A stretch of DNA of 64,000 nt. It comes from an uncultured Bryobacteraceae bacterium (GTDB taxonomy: Bacteria; Acidobacteriota; Terriglobia; Bryobacterales; Bryobacteraceae). Under the pieces are notes generated by a model, which was not told where the DNA came from, did not search any database, and saw nothing but the letters and a program-made list of their open reading frames with translations. The stretch lies in NCBI GenBank assembly GCA_937924525.1, contig CALDSU010000005.1, forward strand, positions 558,001-622,000. The letters run 5' to 3'. This document shows, piece after piece, positions 52,778-64,000 of the stretch. How positions within the stretch are numbered: the stretch's first letter is position 1; the number at the start of each line of letters is the position of its first letter. Both the position numbers and the translations under genes were made by a program.

Positions 52778-53673
52778 CGGTAACGGTGACAGGCGCCACG
52801 GGGTTCGTCGGCCGGCGGCTGGTGGAAGCGCTGCGGCAGGACGGTCACACGGTCGTCGCCTTGAGTCGCCGGACGAACGTCTCGTTTGGGCCGAACGTAG
52901 CGGTGGTTTACTGGGAGCCCGTGGCAGGACTTCCTCCGGACGAGAGCATGCACCGGGTCGACGCCGTGGTGCACCTGGCGGGCGAACCGGTGGCGCAGCG
53001 CTGGACGCCGGAGGTCAAGCGCCGGATACGTGACAGCCGGGTCCTGGGGACTCGTCATCTGGTGCGAGCCATTGCCGCCGCGCGCCGGCCTCCGGCCACG
53101 CTCCTCTGCGCTTCCGCGGTGGGCTATTACGGCTTCCGCGGCGACGAGATTCTCACCGAACAGTCCGCTCCGGGCCAGGGATTCCTGCCGGAGGTTTGCG
53201 TGGCCTGGGAGCAGGCCGCCCACGAGGCGACCGCGGCCGGTTTGCGAGTAGTCAACCTTCGTATCGGGGTCGTGCTGGGCGAAGGGGGTGGCGCGTTGGA
53301 GAAAATGCTGCCAGCGTTCCGCGCCGGCGTGGGCGGCCGTTTGGGCTCGGGCCGCCAATGGATGTCCTGGATTCACGCGGACGACGTAGTGGGACTGATC
53401 CGGTACGCCCTGACGCAACCGCTTCGCGGTCCCGTCAACGCCGTGTCGCCGGTTCCCGTCACTAATTCGGAGTTCACCCGTGAACTTGCCTCCGTTCTCC
53501 GCCGGCCCGCCATCTTCCCGGCGCCCGGCTTTGCGGTGCGTGCGCTGTTCGGCGAAATGTCGCAGATGGTGCTCGGCAGCCAGCGCGTGCTGCCTGCGGC
53601 GGCGGAGTCCGCCGGGTATCCGTTCCTCTATCGGGAACTGGGGCCTGCGCTCCGCGACATTTTTCGTTCGTAG
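52774..53673 (+). CDS. TIGR01777-family epimerase (YfcH-like, SDR fold)
   Basis: 299 residues from ATG 52774, overlapping the photolyase stop. The Rossmann motif GATGFVGRRL (7-16), VVHLAGEPVAQRW (about 66-78) and CASAVGYYGFRG (about 111-122) define the TIGR01777/SulA-like atypical short-chain dehydrogenase group. The reaction is not known; genes of this group often stand beside photolyase genes. The C-terminal DUF1731 domain (FPAPGFAVRALFGEMSQMVLGSQRV) is complete. Confidence 0.9.
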   Translation: MTVTVTGATGFVGRRLVEALRQDGHTVVALSRRTNVSFGPNVAVVYWEPVAGLPPDESMHRVDAVVHLAGEPVAQRWTPEVKRRIRDSRVLGTRHLVRAIAAARRPPATLLCASAVGYYGFRGDEILTEQSAPGQGFLPEVCVAWEQAAHEATAAGLRVVNLRIGVVLGEGGGALEKMLPAFRAGVGGRLGSGRQWMSWIHADDVVGLIRYALTQPLRGPVNAVSPVPVTNSEFTRELASVLRRPAIFPAPGFAVRALFGEMSQMVLGSQRVLPAAAESAGYPFLYRELGPALRDIFRS

Positions 53674-53734
53674 GAGGGCGGCGCCGGTCGAAAAACCGGC
53701 GTCCCGTTCGAGCCAGTTCGGGTAGGATGGAAAC

Positions 53735-55318
53735 GTGTTTCGGCGGTGGATCTGGGTCTGCGCCGCGCTGGCGTGGGGTGGGGAACCCCAGGCCAGATTG
53801 GTCTGGGATGCTCCCGGAGCCAATGTGCTGGGCGCGCCATCTCCAGATGGGGACTGGATTTCCTGCGTCGATCCGGCCACCGGAAACCTGGCGCTGCTGG
53901 AGACGGCCACCGCCAAACTACGCCGCCTGACGCTCAAGCCGCCCGCGGCGGCCAAAGAGTTCGCCTATTTCAGCGTTCCATCGCGAGACGGGCGGCAGGT
54001 CGCCTATGCCTGGTTCAACGACGAGGGTTTTTATGACCTGCGCGTGGTCGAAACCAGAGCCGGCGCCGCGCCTCGCGTGCTGTTCCGCAACGCTGAGGCC
54101 GGCTTCGTGCAGCCCGCCTCCTGGACACCGGATGGCTCGTTCATTCTCACCCTCCTCTTCCGCAAAGACAACATCAGCCAGATCGCCCTCGTGAACGCCG
54201 CCGACGGGACCGTGCGTGTATTGAAGTCCCTGACTTGGGTGTATCCGAAGAAGATGGACATCTCTCCCGACGGACTTTGGATCGCCTACGATGCGTTCGG
54301 CGGGGACCGCCCGGGACCGCGCGACATTTTTCTTTTGGCGCTCGACGGGTCGCGCGCCGCCACGGTAGTGGATCATCCAGCCGAAGATGTGTTTCCGGTC
54401 TGGTCTCCGGACGGAAAGGAGATTCTCTTCGCGAGTGACCGCGCCGGCACGATGGACGCCTGGGCGGTCCGTGTGGACGACGGACGCCCCGGCGGGGAAC
54501 CGCGGCTGGTGAAGAAAGGGCTGCACCAGTTCCTGCCCATGGGGGCGACGCGCGCGGGCGCACTGGTGTACGGGGCGCGGACCGGCGCTACCGAAGTGGC
54601 GATCGCCTCCCGCGAGGGCGTCCCCGAGGTCCTCGCCACGCGGACGCCCGGGCGGAACCAGAGTCCGGCGTGGTCGCGCGATGGCCGCCAGTTGGCCTAC
54701 CTGTCGCGCCGGGGCGCCGAAAACTTCGGCCTCGCGGCGCGCGTCATTGTCCTGCGGGACCTGGAGACGGGTGTGGAGCGCGATCTGCCCGCGCGGTTGG
54801 CCCATATCGAATCGCTGCGCTGGTCCCCGGACGGAGAGTGGTTGCTGGCGGCGGGCAGCGACGGCAAAGGCCGCTCCGGCCTGTTTCGGGTGCGGGTGCG
54901 CGACGGCTTGGTAAAGCCGGAGCGGGTGGTCGAGACTGCGGATTACCACGGCGTCCCCGGGGATTGGAACCCGGATGGCTCCGTGTCGGTGGATACCGGG
55001 GCGAGCGCAGTGGCCATTTCCCGGACGGGAACGCGGGCGCGCGCCTTACCGGATCGTGTCGAGGCAGGGGACCGGAACTGGCCGCTGAAAAACACAACCT
55101 GGCTGGAGTGGGCCGGCGAGCGCCTGCTGGCGTCGGGCGGAGGCAAGCCGTATGAACTGGCCCCGGCCGGGTTGCGAGAACTGGCTTGGAAGGACTATGA
55201 CGGGGGCCCCTTCAGCGCGCACCCGGACGGCAAGCGCGTGGCGTTCAGCGTGGGCCGGATCCGCCAGCAGGTTTGGGTAATGGAACATGCGTTTGCGTCG
55301 CTGGATCGCGGGCGTTAG
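53735..55318 (+). CDS. PD40/TolB-like beta-propeller protein
   Basis: 527 residues from GTG 53735 with a signal-like N-terminus (MFRRWIWVCAALAWGG). Repeated PD40 motifs such as SPDGDWISCVD, WSPDGKEILFASDRAG, WSRDGRQLAYLSRRG and WSPDGEWLLAAGSDGKG indicate a six- or seven-bladed propeller of the TolB/dipeptidyl-peptidase IV type without a peptidase domain. It probably binds a protein or polysaccharide outside the cytoplasm. The 3' end overlaps the di-heme peroxidase gene by 32 bases. Confidence 0.83.
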   Translation: MFRRWIWVCAALAWGGEPQARLVWDAPGANVLGAPSPDGDWISCVDPATGNLALLETATAKLRRLTLKPPAAAKEFAYFSVPSRDGRQVAYAWFNDEGFYDLRVVETRAGAAPRVLFRNAEAGFVQPASWTPDGSFILTLLFRKDNISQIALVNAADGTVRVLKSLTWVYPKKMDISPDGLWIAYDAFGGDRPGPRDIFLLALDGSRAATVVDHPAEDVFPVWSPDGKEILFASDRAGTMDAWAVRVDDGRPGGEPRLVKKGLHQFLPMGATRAGALVYGARTGATEVAIASREGVPEVLATRTPGRNQSPAWSRDGRQLAYLSRRGAENFGLAARVIVLRDLETGVERDLPARLAHIESLRWSPDGEWLLAAGSDGKGRSGLFRVRVRDGLVKPERVVETADYHGVPGDWNPDGSVSVDTGASAVAISRTGTRARALPDRVEAGDRNWPLKNTTWLEWAGERLLASGGGKPYELAPAGLRELAWKDYDGGPFSAHPDGKRVAFSVGRIRQQVWVMEHAFASLDRGR

Positions 55319-56276
55319 TGTTGCTGTTGCGCTGCACGCGGCCGAGAGCCTGCCGGTGCCCCTCGGCCTGGACGCCTATGTCCCGGCGCCCGACGCCAAT
55401 CCCCTGACCCGCAAAACGGTCGAGCTGGGGCGGCGTCTGTTTTTCTGGCCAGGGCTCTCGCGCGACGGGACGTTGTCCTGCGGAGGATGCCATCAGCCCG
55501 AGCGGGCCTTCACCGACGGCAGGTCCGGCGCTGTCGGAGTGCGCGCCCAGGTGAACGCGCGGCGCACGCCGCCGATTCTGAACCGCGCCTGGGGCCGCGC
55601 CTTCTTCTGGGACGGCCGCGCCCCAACCCTCGAAGATCAGGTTTTGCAGCCGATTGTTAATCCGAAAGAGATGGACCTGAAGCTCGAGGAGGTCGCGCCC
55701 CGGGTCCGCGCGGAGCGGGCGCTGGGGGAAGCCATGCGCGCGGTGTTCGGACGGGAGGCGGAAACCGCCGATGTGGCCAGAGCGCTGGCCAGCTATGTGC
55801 GGTCCATTCTGGCCGGCGACTCTCCCTACGACCGTTATGTCGCGGGCGACCGCGAAGCCTTGACCGAGCCACAGCGGAGGGGACTGCATCTGTTTCGTGG
55901 CAAAGCCAACTGCGTGGCGTGTCACCTAGGTCCCAATCTGACCGATGAAGCGTTTCACAACACAGGGACCGGCTGGAAAGACGGCGGCTGGCGCGACCGC
56001 GGCCGCTACAACGTCACTCACGACGAAGCCGACCTCGGCGCCTTCAAAACGCCCGGTTTGCGTGAGGTCGCCCGCGTGGCTCCCTATATGCACGATGGCA
56101 GCTTGCGCACGCTGGACGAGGTGGTGGATTTCTACGATCAGGGCGGACGGCCAAATCCGAACCTGGACCCTGAGCTGCGCAAACTCGATTTGACGGCGGA
56201 AGACAAGCGCGCGCTCGTCGAATTCCTGGGGAGCCTGTCCGGCAAGGTACACGAAGGATGGCCGGGCTCGCGCTAA
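55287..56276 (+). CDS. Di-heme cytochrome c peroxidase / MauG family protein
   Basis: 329 residues from ATG 55287, inside the end of the PD40 gene. A signal peptide (1-19) precedes two heme c motifs: CGGCH (about 66-70) and CVACH (about 210-214), with MHDGSLRTLDEVVDFYDQGG near the C-terminus, as in CcpA/MauG proteins. Family members reduce hydrogen peroxide or oxidise protein side chains. The last 19 bases overlap the TPR gene start, so the three genes are probably one unit. Confidence 0.92.
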   Translation: MRLRRWIAGVSVAVALHAAESLPVPLGLDAYVPAPDANPLTRKTVELGRRLFFWPGLSRDGTLSCGGCHQPERAFTDGRSGAVGVRAQVNARRTPPILNRAWGRAFFWDGRAPTLEDQVLQPIVNPKEMDLKLEEVAPRVRAERALGEAMRAVFGREAETADVARALASYVRSILAGDSPYDRYVAGDREALTEPQRRGLHLFRGKANCVACHLGPNLTDEAFHNTGTGWKDGGWRDRGRYNVTHDEADLGAFKTPGLREVARVAPYMHDGSLRTLDEVVDFYDQGGRPNPNLDPELRKLDLTAEDKRALVEFLGSLSGKVHEGWPGSR

Positions 56277-56968
56277 TCGCCGGGCTGCTGCTGGCGCAGC
56301 CGGTTACGGACTTCGAGCCGCTGTACCGGCAGGCCTTGGAACAGCGGGAACGGACGCTGGGGAGCCAGCATCCGAAGACGCGGGAGAGCGCGCGCGACCT
56401 CGGCTTGTATCTGGCGGCGCGCGGAGAGTATAGGCGGGCCGCCCCGTATTTGGAGCCCGTCCTGGCGGCGGCCGAGGGACTGCCCGCCGCCACCGCCCTG
56501 CACAATTGGGCGGTGGAGCTGGAACAGACGGCGCCGGAAACGGCCGCGCGGTTGTACCGCAAGGCGCTGGCCATCCGGCAGCGGCTGCTGCCCGCCGGGG
56601 ACGTGGAACTGGCCACCACGCGGTTGAACCTGGCAGGACTCCTGCTCCCCGACAACGCCCGGGAGGCCGCCAAACTGGCTTTCGCAGCGCTGGGCGCCTT
56701 CGAAAAGAAGCTGGGCCCCGCCGACGCCCACACCGGTGCGGCCTGCGGCACGTTGGGGGCGGCTCTGGCCACGCAAGGCGACGTGGCCGGCGCCGAGCGG
56801 ATGTTCCGGCGCGCACTCTTGGTCACCGAGAAAGCGCACGGTCCCCGCTCCCCGGAAACCGCCAACGCCCTGGAAAATCTTGCGGATTTGCTGGAGCAGA
56901 CCGGGCGGGCTTCAGCGGCCACGCCCCTGCGCCGCCGGGCGCAGGCGATTCGCGCCGGGACCCTCTAG
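56258..56968 (+). CDS. Exported tetratricopeptide-repeat protein
   Basis: 236 residues from ATG 56258, overlapping the peroxidase gene by 19 bases. A short signal-like N-terminus (MAGLALIAGLLLAQ) is followed by kinesin-light-chain-type TPR units: residues about 20-60 (LYRQALEQRERTLGSQHPKTRES), 85-130, 135-165 and 165-215 (MFRRALLVTEKAHGPRSPET). It is probably a scaffold for the peroxidase or the cytochromes encoded nearby. The 3' end overlaps the convergent heptaheme cytochrome gene by 57 bases. Confidence 0.84.
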   Translation: MAGLALIAGLLLAQPVTDFEPLYRQALEQRERTLGSQHPKTRESARDLGLYLAARGEYRRAAPYLEPVLAAAEGLPAATALHNWAVELEQTAPETAARLYRKALAIRQRLLPAGDVELATTRLNLAGLLLPDNAREAAKLAFAALGAFEKKLGPADAHTGAACGTLGAALATQGDVAGAERMFRRALLVTEKAHGPRSPETANALENLADLLEQTGRASAATPLRRRAQAIRAGTL

Positions 56969-57784
56969 CCGGTACACTCCGATCCAGTGGTTGGTGAAGC
57001 GCAACCAGGGCGACGGGCTGACCGCCGGCATATGGCACCCCGTACAGGCGCCCGGGCGCGGCGCGGCATGTTTTGGCTCCGCATGGCATTGGCGGCACTT
57101 CGAGTCGCCTGCCGGCGCGCCATCCTGGTGAGGGTCGTGGCACGAAATGCAGGAAAGCGCTCCGCCGCTCTGGAGAAAACACGCGCTTTGGCTGAAATAC
57201 ACCGGCTGGTGGCGCACGTTCCAGGGATTCTCGAAATTCGTGGCCACGCCGGCGGCGGGAGGCATGCGGTGACAGGCCCCGCAAAGGTCATTGAGGGCGG
57301 CCGCTGAAAGCCGTTTGGGACTCACGATGTTGCCAGGCGCCGGCCGCGCCGCGTGCGCGCCGCCCGCCCCGTGACAGGACTCGCAGTGTACCCCCGGTTC
57401 GGCGGGCAGGATCTCCCGTTTCTCCGTCAGGCGCAGCGTCCCGGTGGAGTGGCATTGAAAGCAGCGCAGGATGGCCGCGTCCGGAGCGAAGGTCGGATAG
57501 GTGACGCCGGCGGGATGGCCGTGCCCCGGGGTCAGGGCCAGCCCACCGGTCTTGCGATACCAGGAAAGCCCGTGTTCCAGGTAGGCGTCTTCGCCGGCTT
57601 GCGAAACATAGGTGATGGCTTGGGCGCCCGCGCCGAATGCCCAGCGTCCGTCCGCTGCGCGCGCCAGCGCTCCGGCATGGCGCGTCCGCGCCTGATTCCG
57701 GGCGATTCCGCCATGGCAGGCGGCGCAGGACGCCGTCCCGGAGAATCCTTGCGCCGCCAGCAACAAGAGCGCGACCGGGGTCAC
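56912..57784 (-). CDS. Seven-heme c-type cytochrome
   Basis: 290 residues from GTG 57784, overlapping the Oar-like gene stop by 4 bases (GTGA). A short signal peptide (about 1-15) is followed by seven CxxCH heme sites at residues 20-24, 108-112, 134-138, 168-172, 212-216, 230-234 and 247-251. The pattern resembles cytochrome c554/NrfA-related multiheme proteins, but no catalytic CxxCK is seen, so electron transfer is more likely. Translational coupling to the upstream Oar-like receptor suggests the two are made together. The C-terminal coding part overlaps the TPR gene on the other strand. Confidence 0.88.
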   Translation of the reverse strand: MTPVALLLLAAQGFSGTASCAACHGGIARNQARTRHAGALARAADGRWAFGAGAQAITYVSQAGEDAYLEHGLSWYRKTGGLALTPGHGHPAGVTYPTFAPDAAILRCFQCHSTGTLRLTEKREILPAEPGVHCESCHGAGGAHAARPAPGNIVSPKRLSAAALNDLCGACHRMPPAAGVATNFENPWNVRHQPVYFSQSACFLQSGGALSCISCHDPHQDGAPAGDSKCRQCHAEPKHAAPRPGACTGCHMPAVSPSPWLRFTNHWIGVYRLEGPGANRLRPAAQGRGR

Positions 57785-60700
57785 CAGGTAAAGCGGCCGC
57801 TGTACTGGAACTGGCGGCCGAAGTAGCCGGGTCGTTGCGCCGTGATCGCGCCAAAGGCCGTGTTGCCGAACGTGGTGTTGGGCAGCGCTCCGTTGAAACT
57901 GTTCGTGGCGTTGTAGGCCTCCATGCGCAACTCGAACGCGATCCGCTCGGTGACGGCAAAGCTTTTGGCGAGCGTCATATCGAGGTTCTTGAACCGCATG
58001 CCCTTCACCCCCGCGTACTGCAGCGGGTTCGATCGCCGGGTGAACGCCGGCAGCGCCCGGAACTTCGACGTGTCGAACATGCGGCTCTTGGTGGGGTTGC
58101 TGATCGATGGGTCTCCATCCACCAGCAGCCCGCCAAAACGGAGGAACTGGCCGCTGTTGAAGGTGAACAGCCCGCTGACCGACCAGCCGCCGAGCACTCC
58201 GTCGACGACACGGTTTGCGTTGCTCAGGTACTTCCTGCCTTTGCCGAAAGGTAACTGGTAGATGGACGCGCCGGTCAGGCGGTGCCGCGGATTGACCGCG
58301 GGCTGAAAGGTGAGGTTATCCAGAAAGAAATCCAGTTCGTCGTAGTACTCCTCGTTGCGCTCCCGGTTATAGCTATAACCCAGAACGAGGTTGAAGCCAT
58401 TCACGAACGGCCGCTGCGCCTGGAGTTGCAAGGCCTGGTAGCGATTCCGGTACTGCCCGGTGATGCGCTGCTGGATGGAACCGTACTGCGGATACGGGCG
58501 CAGCAACTGGGAGACGGCGACACTGCTCTGGGTCCGGAGTTGACCAGGCATCTTGTCGGCGGGCAGGCGGTTGAAAAACGGGTTGGGCACCGCACGCGTC
58601 ACCGCGGCGCCCCGTTCGTACCCAATGCGGGGATCCACCAGATTGAGATCCTTGGTTACGGGCAGATCCCGGCCCAGATTCACGAAATAGGTGGCGTCGA
58701 GCACGATGTTGCCAGGCAGGGCGCGCTGCCAACTGACGTTAAAGCGGTCATTTACGCCCACGCGGAAGTCCTGATTGTAGAAAATCGGGTTCCCGCCCAG
58801 GTTGGTATACGTGCCGAACGCCTTGCCTCGGACCGGAACCAGACCGCCGGGGAAGGGGTTGCTGAGACGCGATTGAGGCACGCCTTGCAGCAGCGGCAGG
58901 CCATTGGTGGTGGCATCGAAACCGGGATACACAATGCTGCCGAGGATGTCCAATCCGTCAGCCAGCGTCGAGGGAATCAGGTAGCGCGCAAAACCGAGAC
59001 GAAGCGAAGTCTTGTCATTGACCCGATACGCTAAACCGGCGCGCGGCATCAGCAGCAGCCGCTGGGCATTCCAGGAACCGCGGTGCTGGGAGTCCGTGAA
59101 GATCCACGCCCCGTTATAGATGGGCGCGCTCCGGCGCAGCGCCGCAGCCTCGGCAGGCAGGGTGGGCGCATGGGCGCCTTGAAACTCGGGAATCGGAGCA
59201 TTGAGGTCGAGATAGCGCGAGAGCCGGTCCTCCGGGTCGACCATGGGCGTGGTGTATTCGTAGCGAAGTCCCAGGTTGAGGGTCAGGCGCTGCGTCATCT
59301 TGATGTCATCGTGAAAGTAAAGGCTATAAAACGTGTTCCGGTGCCGTTGGATCGGCAGATATTGAATCACCGTGCTCTGGTCAAGGGCGCCTACCAGCAG
59401 GCTCGCCCACGCGTCGCCGCTCAGGCGCAGATCGGGGTTGAGAAAAGTGTTCGCCGTGAATTCCGGCTTTACGTCGAACGAAATGGGCCGCGGGCGCACC
59501 GCCACCACCCGCTGCCACCGCCATTCTCCGCCTACCTTGAAGTAGTGCCGTCCCTGGGCGCGGGAGACTTTCGACTGCACATTGTAGGTGTCGGGATCCT
59601 GATACCAGAAGCCCGTGCGTCCCAACACCGTGTTCGAAGGACCGCGGCGGATCGTGAACCCGGGATAATACAAAGCCGGATCGTTGTCGGAGTACGGCTT
59701 GTGCCAGTCGCTGCCGAGAATCTCCGTGAGTTGCGCACTGGTGATCTGTGAGGACGCCACGGCGAACGAGTCAAAGATGCGATTGTAGCCGCCCCGCACG
59801 TTGATCACCGTGCTCGGACCGACGGTGTACACGACGTCTCCCACGGTGGTCCAGGCGTGGCGTTCGCTGCCGTTCGGCTGCACGGCTCGCGAGTTGGCGT
59901 AGTTATCCTGGGTCACGAAGGTCTTGAACATCGAAAAGCGGCCAAAGATCTTCAGCTTGTCGGAGGCATTCCAGTCGGCGCGATCCGACAGATTCCAATA
60001 TTTCACCCGCTCGGCGAAGCTGGTCGAGAAGTTGTTGACCAGGTCCGTTCCCGTTCCGGGACCGTTCGGGCGCCAAACGTCGTTCATCACGCGGCGGCCC
60101 ACCGGATCCTGTTGGGACTGCGGAATGATGTTCCCCGGGAAGGGGGTGCGCGTCGCGGTTCCGTCCGCGTTGAGCCGCGTCGAGAACGGGTCGAAGATCG
60201 TGCGCAACCCGCCCACCGCGTTCACCGACCGCGAGAAATCGCCCGCGCGCTCGGCGTCGGTCGGCAGGGTGAAGAACACCGAACGCGGATCCTGGCTGCG
60301 CCATGACTCGTAGGCAAAGAAGTTGAAGATCTTGTTCCTGACGACCGGCGAGCCCAGCGTGCCGCCAAAGATGTGATTGCGCGTCAGGTTGGCGCGCCGG
60401 GTGATGTGATCGGCCACCGCGTTGATCGCCGGATTGCGGCCCAGATAATACGCGGTGCCGTGATAGGCGTTCGTCCCGGACTTCATCTGGACGGTGATGA
60501 TGCCGCCCGCCGAATGGCCGAACTCGGCGTCCACCGCGTTCTGCTGAATATTCACTTCCTGCACCGCGTCCATGGACGGCGTGTAGGCGGACTTCTCCGA
60601 AGCCATGTTGGGCGAGCCGTCAATGACCACGTCGTTCTTGGTGGTGGTGTTGCCGCCCACGTCCACCTGGGTGGCCGCCCAGTGGTGGTAGGGGCTTTGC

Positions 60701-61209
60701 TCGGTGGTGGAACGCAGGACGGCGGCCGGATTGAGTTGCGCCAGCAGAAAGGGGTTGCGGTTGATGACGGGCAGATCGTTCGTCATCTTCTTGTCGAGCG
60801 TCAAGCCCATCGTCGAGGTGTTGAATTGCACCGAGACCGGACCCGCCTCCACCGTGATCGCTTCGCTGGCGGCGCCGATCTCCAGGCGCGCGTCCACGGT
60901 CACGTCCCCCCGGCTCTGCACCAGGATATTCGTTGAAACAAACTTCCGGAACCCTTCCATCTCCACGGTGAGGGAGTAATTGCCGGCAATCACGAAGTCA
61001 AACAGATACTGTCCGGTCTGGTTCGACAGCGTGGTGCTGGCGACGTTCGTGCCCATATTCGTGAGCGTCACTCTGGCGCCGACCACTACGGCGCCCGATG
61101 AATCTGTCACCAGTCCTTGCACGCGGGCGCGGACATCCTGGGCCAGGACTGGCGACCCGGCCATGACCATCAGAGAAAGCAATAGCGCAACCAGGCGCAA
61201 TGCGCTCAT
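57781..61209 (-). CDS. Oar-like TonB-dependent outer-membrane receptor
   Basis: 1142 residues from ATG 61209 with GAGGAGGAGC upstream; a start at 61269 would add 20 residues ahead of the signal peptide. Signal peptide about 1-24, carboxypeptidase-regulatory-like domain (about 27-110; VQGLVTDSSGAVVVGARVTL), plug (about 135-290; VINRNPFLLAQLNPAAV) and barrel ending FQYSGRFTW. It is the second Oar-like receptor of the window and shares architecture, not close sequence, with the one at 30052. The heptaheme cytochrome gene is coupled to its stop. Confidence 0.92.
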   Translation of the reverse strand: MSALRLVALLLSLMVMAGSPVLAQDVRARVQGLVTDSSGAVVVGARVTLTNMGTNVASTTLSNQTGQYLFDFVIAGNYSLTVEMEGFRKFVSTNILVQSRGDVTVDARLEIGAASEAITVEAGPVSVQFNTSTMGLTLDKKMTNDLPVINRNPFLLAQLNPAAVLRSTTEQSPYHHWAATQVDVGGNTTTKNDVVIDGSPNMASEKSAYTPSMDAVQEVNIQQNAVDAEFGHSAGGIITVQMKSGTNAYHGTAYYLGRNPAINAVADHITRRANLTRNHIFGGTLGSPVVRNKIFNFFAYESWRSQDPRSVFFTLPTDAERAGDFSRSVNAVGGLRTIFDPFSTRLNADGTATRTPFPGNIIPQSQQDPVGRRVMNDVWRPNGPGTGTDLVNNFSTSFAERVKYWNLSDRADWNASDKLKIFGRFSMFKTFVTQDNYANSRAVQPNGSERHAWTTVGDVVYTVGPSTVINVRGGYNRIFDSFAVASSQITSAQLTEILGSDWHKPYSDNDPALYYPGFTIRRGPSNTVLGRTGFWYQDPDTYNVQSKVSRAQGRHYFKVGGEWRWQRVVAVRPRPISFDVKPEFTANTFLNPDLRLSGDAWASLLVGALDQSTVIQYLPIQRHRNTFYSLYFHDDIKMTQRLTLNLGLRYEYTTPMVDPEDRLSRYLDLNAPIPEFQGAHAPTLPAEAAALRRSAPIYNGAWIFTDSQHRGSWNAQRLLLMPRAGLAYRVNDKTSLRLGFARYLIPSTLADGLDILGSIVYPGFDATTNGLPLLQGVPQSRLSNPFPGGLVPVRGKAFGTYTNLGGNPIFYNQDFRVGVNDRFNVSWQRALPGNIVLDATYFVNLGRDLPVTKDLNLVDPRIGYERGAAVTRAVPNPFFNRLPADKMPGQLRTQSSVAVSQLLRPYPQYGSIQQRITGQYRNRYQALQLQAQRPFVNGFNLVLGYSYNRERNEEYYDELDFFLDNLTFQPAVNPRHRLTGASIYQLPFGKGRKYLSNANRVVDGVLGGWSVSGLFTFNSGQFLRFGGLLVDGDPSISNPTKSRMFDTSKFRALPAFTRRSNPLQYAGVKGMRFKNLDMTLAKSFAVTERIAFELRMEAYNATNSFNGALPNTTFGNTAFGAITAQRPGYFGRQFQYSGRFTW

Positions 61210-61286
61210 GGAAGCTCCTCCTCTAGTAGCTTCGTCTAGTTGTGTTGGTAAAGGGTCCCCAGCCGTCAAGCGGCGATATGGGGACG

Positions 61287-61317
61287 ATTATATAACGTGG
61301 TTACGATCCGGGCGCAA
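61287..61317 (-). promoter_or_regulatory. Promoter candidate for the Oar-cytochrome operon
   Basis: On the minus strand a perfect TATAAT (61292-61287) is preceded by TTGCGC (61317-61312) with a 19-base spacer. The leader to ATG 61209 would be about 70 bases. The remaining gap to the thiC stop at 61508 holds T- and A-rich runs near 61320 but no gene. Confidence 0.45.
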
Positions 61318-61507
61318 TACTTTTTTGAGGGGGGACAAAAGAAACAATCAGGGGACGGCGGGACCGGGGCGCTGAGCGGATCCGCCGCCAGGCGGCAATC
61401 GCCAAAAACGCAATGAGTTAGGGGGAAGCGCGGCCCGCGTCAGGCGCCTGACGCCGAATCGAATGGAAATTTGTAAAATCTGACGCCGCCCGGCCGCGGG
61501 CGGGCGC

Positions 61508-64000
<2,493 letters not shown>

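Noticed and set aside
172-61500. CRISPR arrays, prophage or complete insertion sequences
   Set aside because: No regularly spaced repeats, transposase, integrase or phage structural genes were seen in any frame.

Overview
The window is GC-rich (by eye, well over 60%), densely packed bacterial chromosome with no phage, plasmid or intact insertion sequence. The gene content points to an Acidobacteriota member, probably near Bryobacterales/Solibacter. There are two roughly 1150-residue Oar-like TonB-dependent receptors with an N-terminal carboxypeptidase-regulatory-like domain, a PSD1/DUF1501 gene pair, a propeller/Y_Y_Y hybrid histidine kinase, tandem amidohydrolases, a TAT-type sulfatase and PD40 proteins. 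This placement is inferred from families, not from a marker-gene tree.

Layout. 1-3215: end of a PSD1 (DUF1553) protein cut by the window edge, then DUF1501. 3372-6341: YtxH-like and coiled-coil membrane proteins, a CpsB-type PHP phosphatase, a Cys-rich membrane protein and a small exported protein. 6522-10576: a 1194-residue hybrid sensor kinase and an ArsC/Spx-fold protein lacking its cysteine. 10648-12951: alpha-ketoglutarate-semialdehyde dehydrogenase plus an FAH-family dehydratase-like protein, probably the lower part of a non-phosphorylative pentose pathway. 13203-22501: a nine-gene chemosensory cluster (cheA, cheW, a truncated cheR-like gene, an MBL-fold hydrolase, a soluble PAS receptor, cheY, cheB, cheR, cheX), with no flagellar or pilus genes beside it.

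22566-29994: a serine esterase, an amidohydrolase with a translationally coupled degenerate paralogue, tRNA-Pro(TGG), and an operon of Wzt-like ABC ATPase, DUF167 and M24 peptidase. 30052-36257: an Oar-like receptor divergent from a LysR regulator (two palindromes between them), then a sulfatase. 36330-41552: mutS, anmK and a GH28-like hydrolase. 41575-45501: a redox/nitrogen-oxide-looking group (polyferredoxin membrane protein, ferredoxin, hemerythrin, YwiC-like protein, cupin, Crp/Fnr regulator) with a CRP-like palindrome.

45507-53673: a MITE-like inverted-repeat element, a bicupin, a circularly permuted ATP-grasp-like protein, an S46 dipeptidyl-peptidase, a radical SAM/SPASM protein, a class II photolyase and a TIGR01777 epimerase. 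53735-61209: overlapping PD40, di-heme peroxidase and TPR genes facing an operon of a second Oar-like receptor coupled to a seven-heme cytochrome. 61508-64000: thiC and a Gfo/Idh/MocA oxidoreductase cut by the window edge.

The most unusual points are the chemosensory cluster with its CheR-like/MBL pair and dead receiver on CheA, the active/degenerate amidohydrolase pair, the heptaheme cytochrome coupled to an Oar receptor, and several palindromic regulatory sites. No single locus can be declared a new system from sequence alone.
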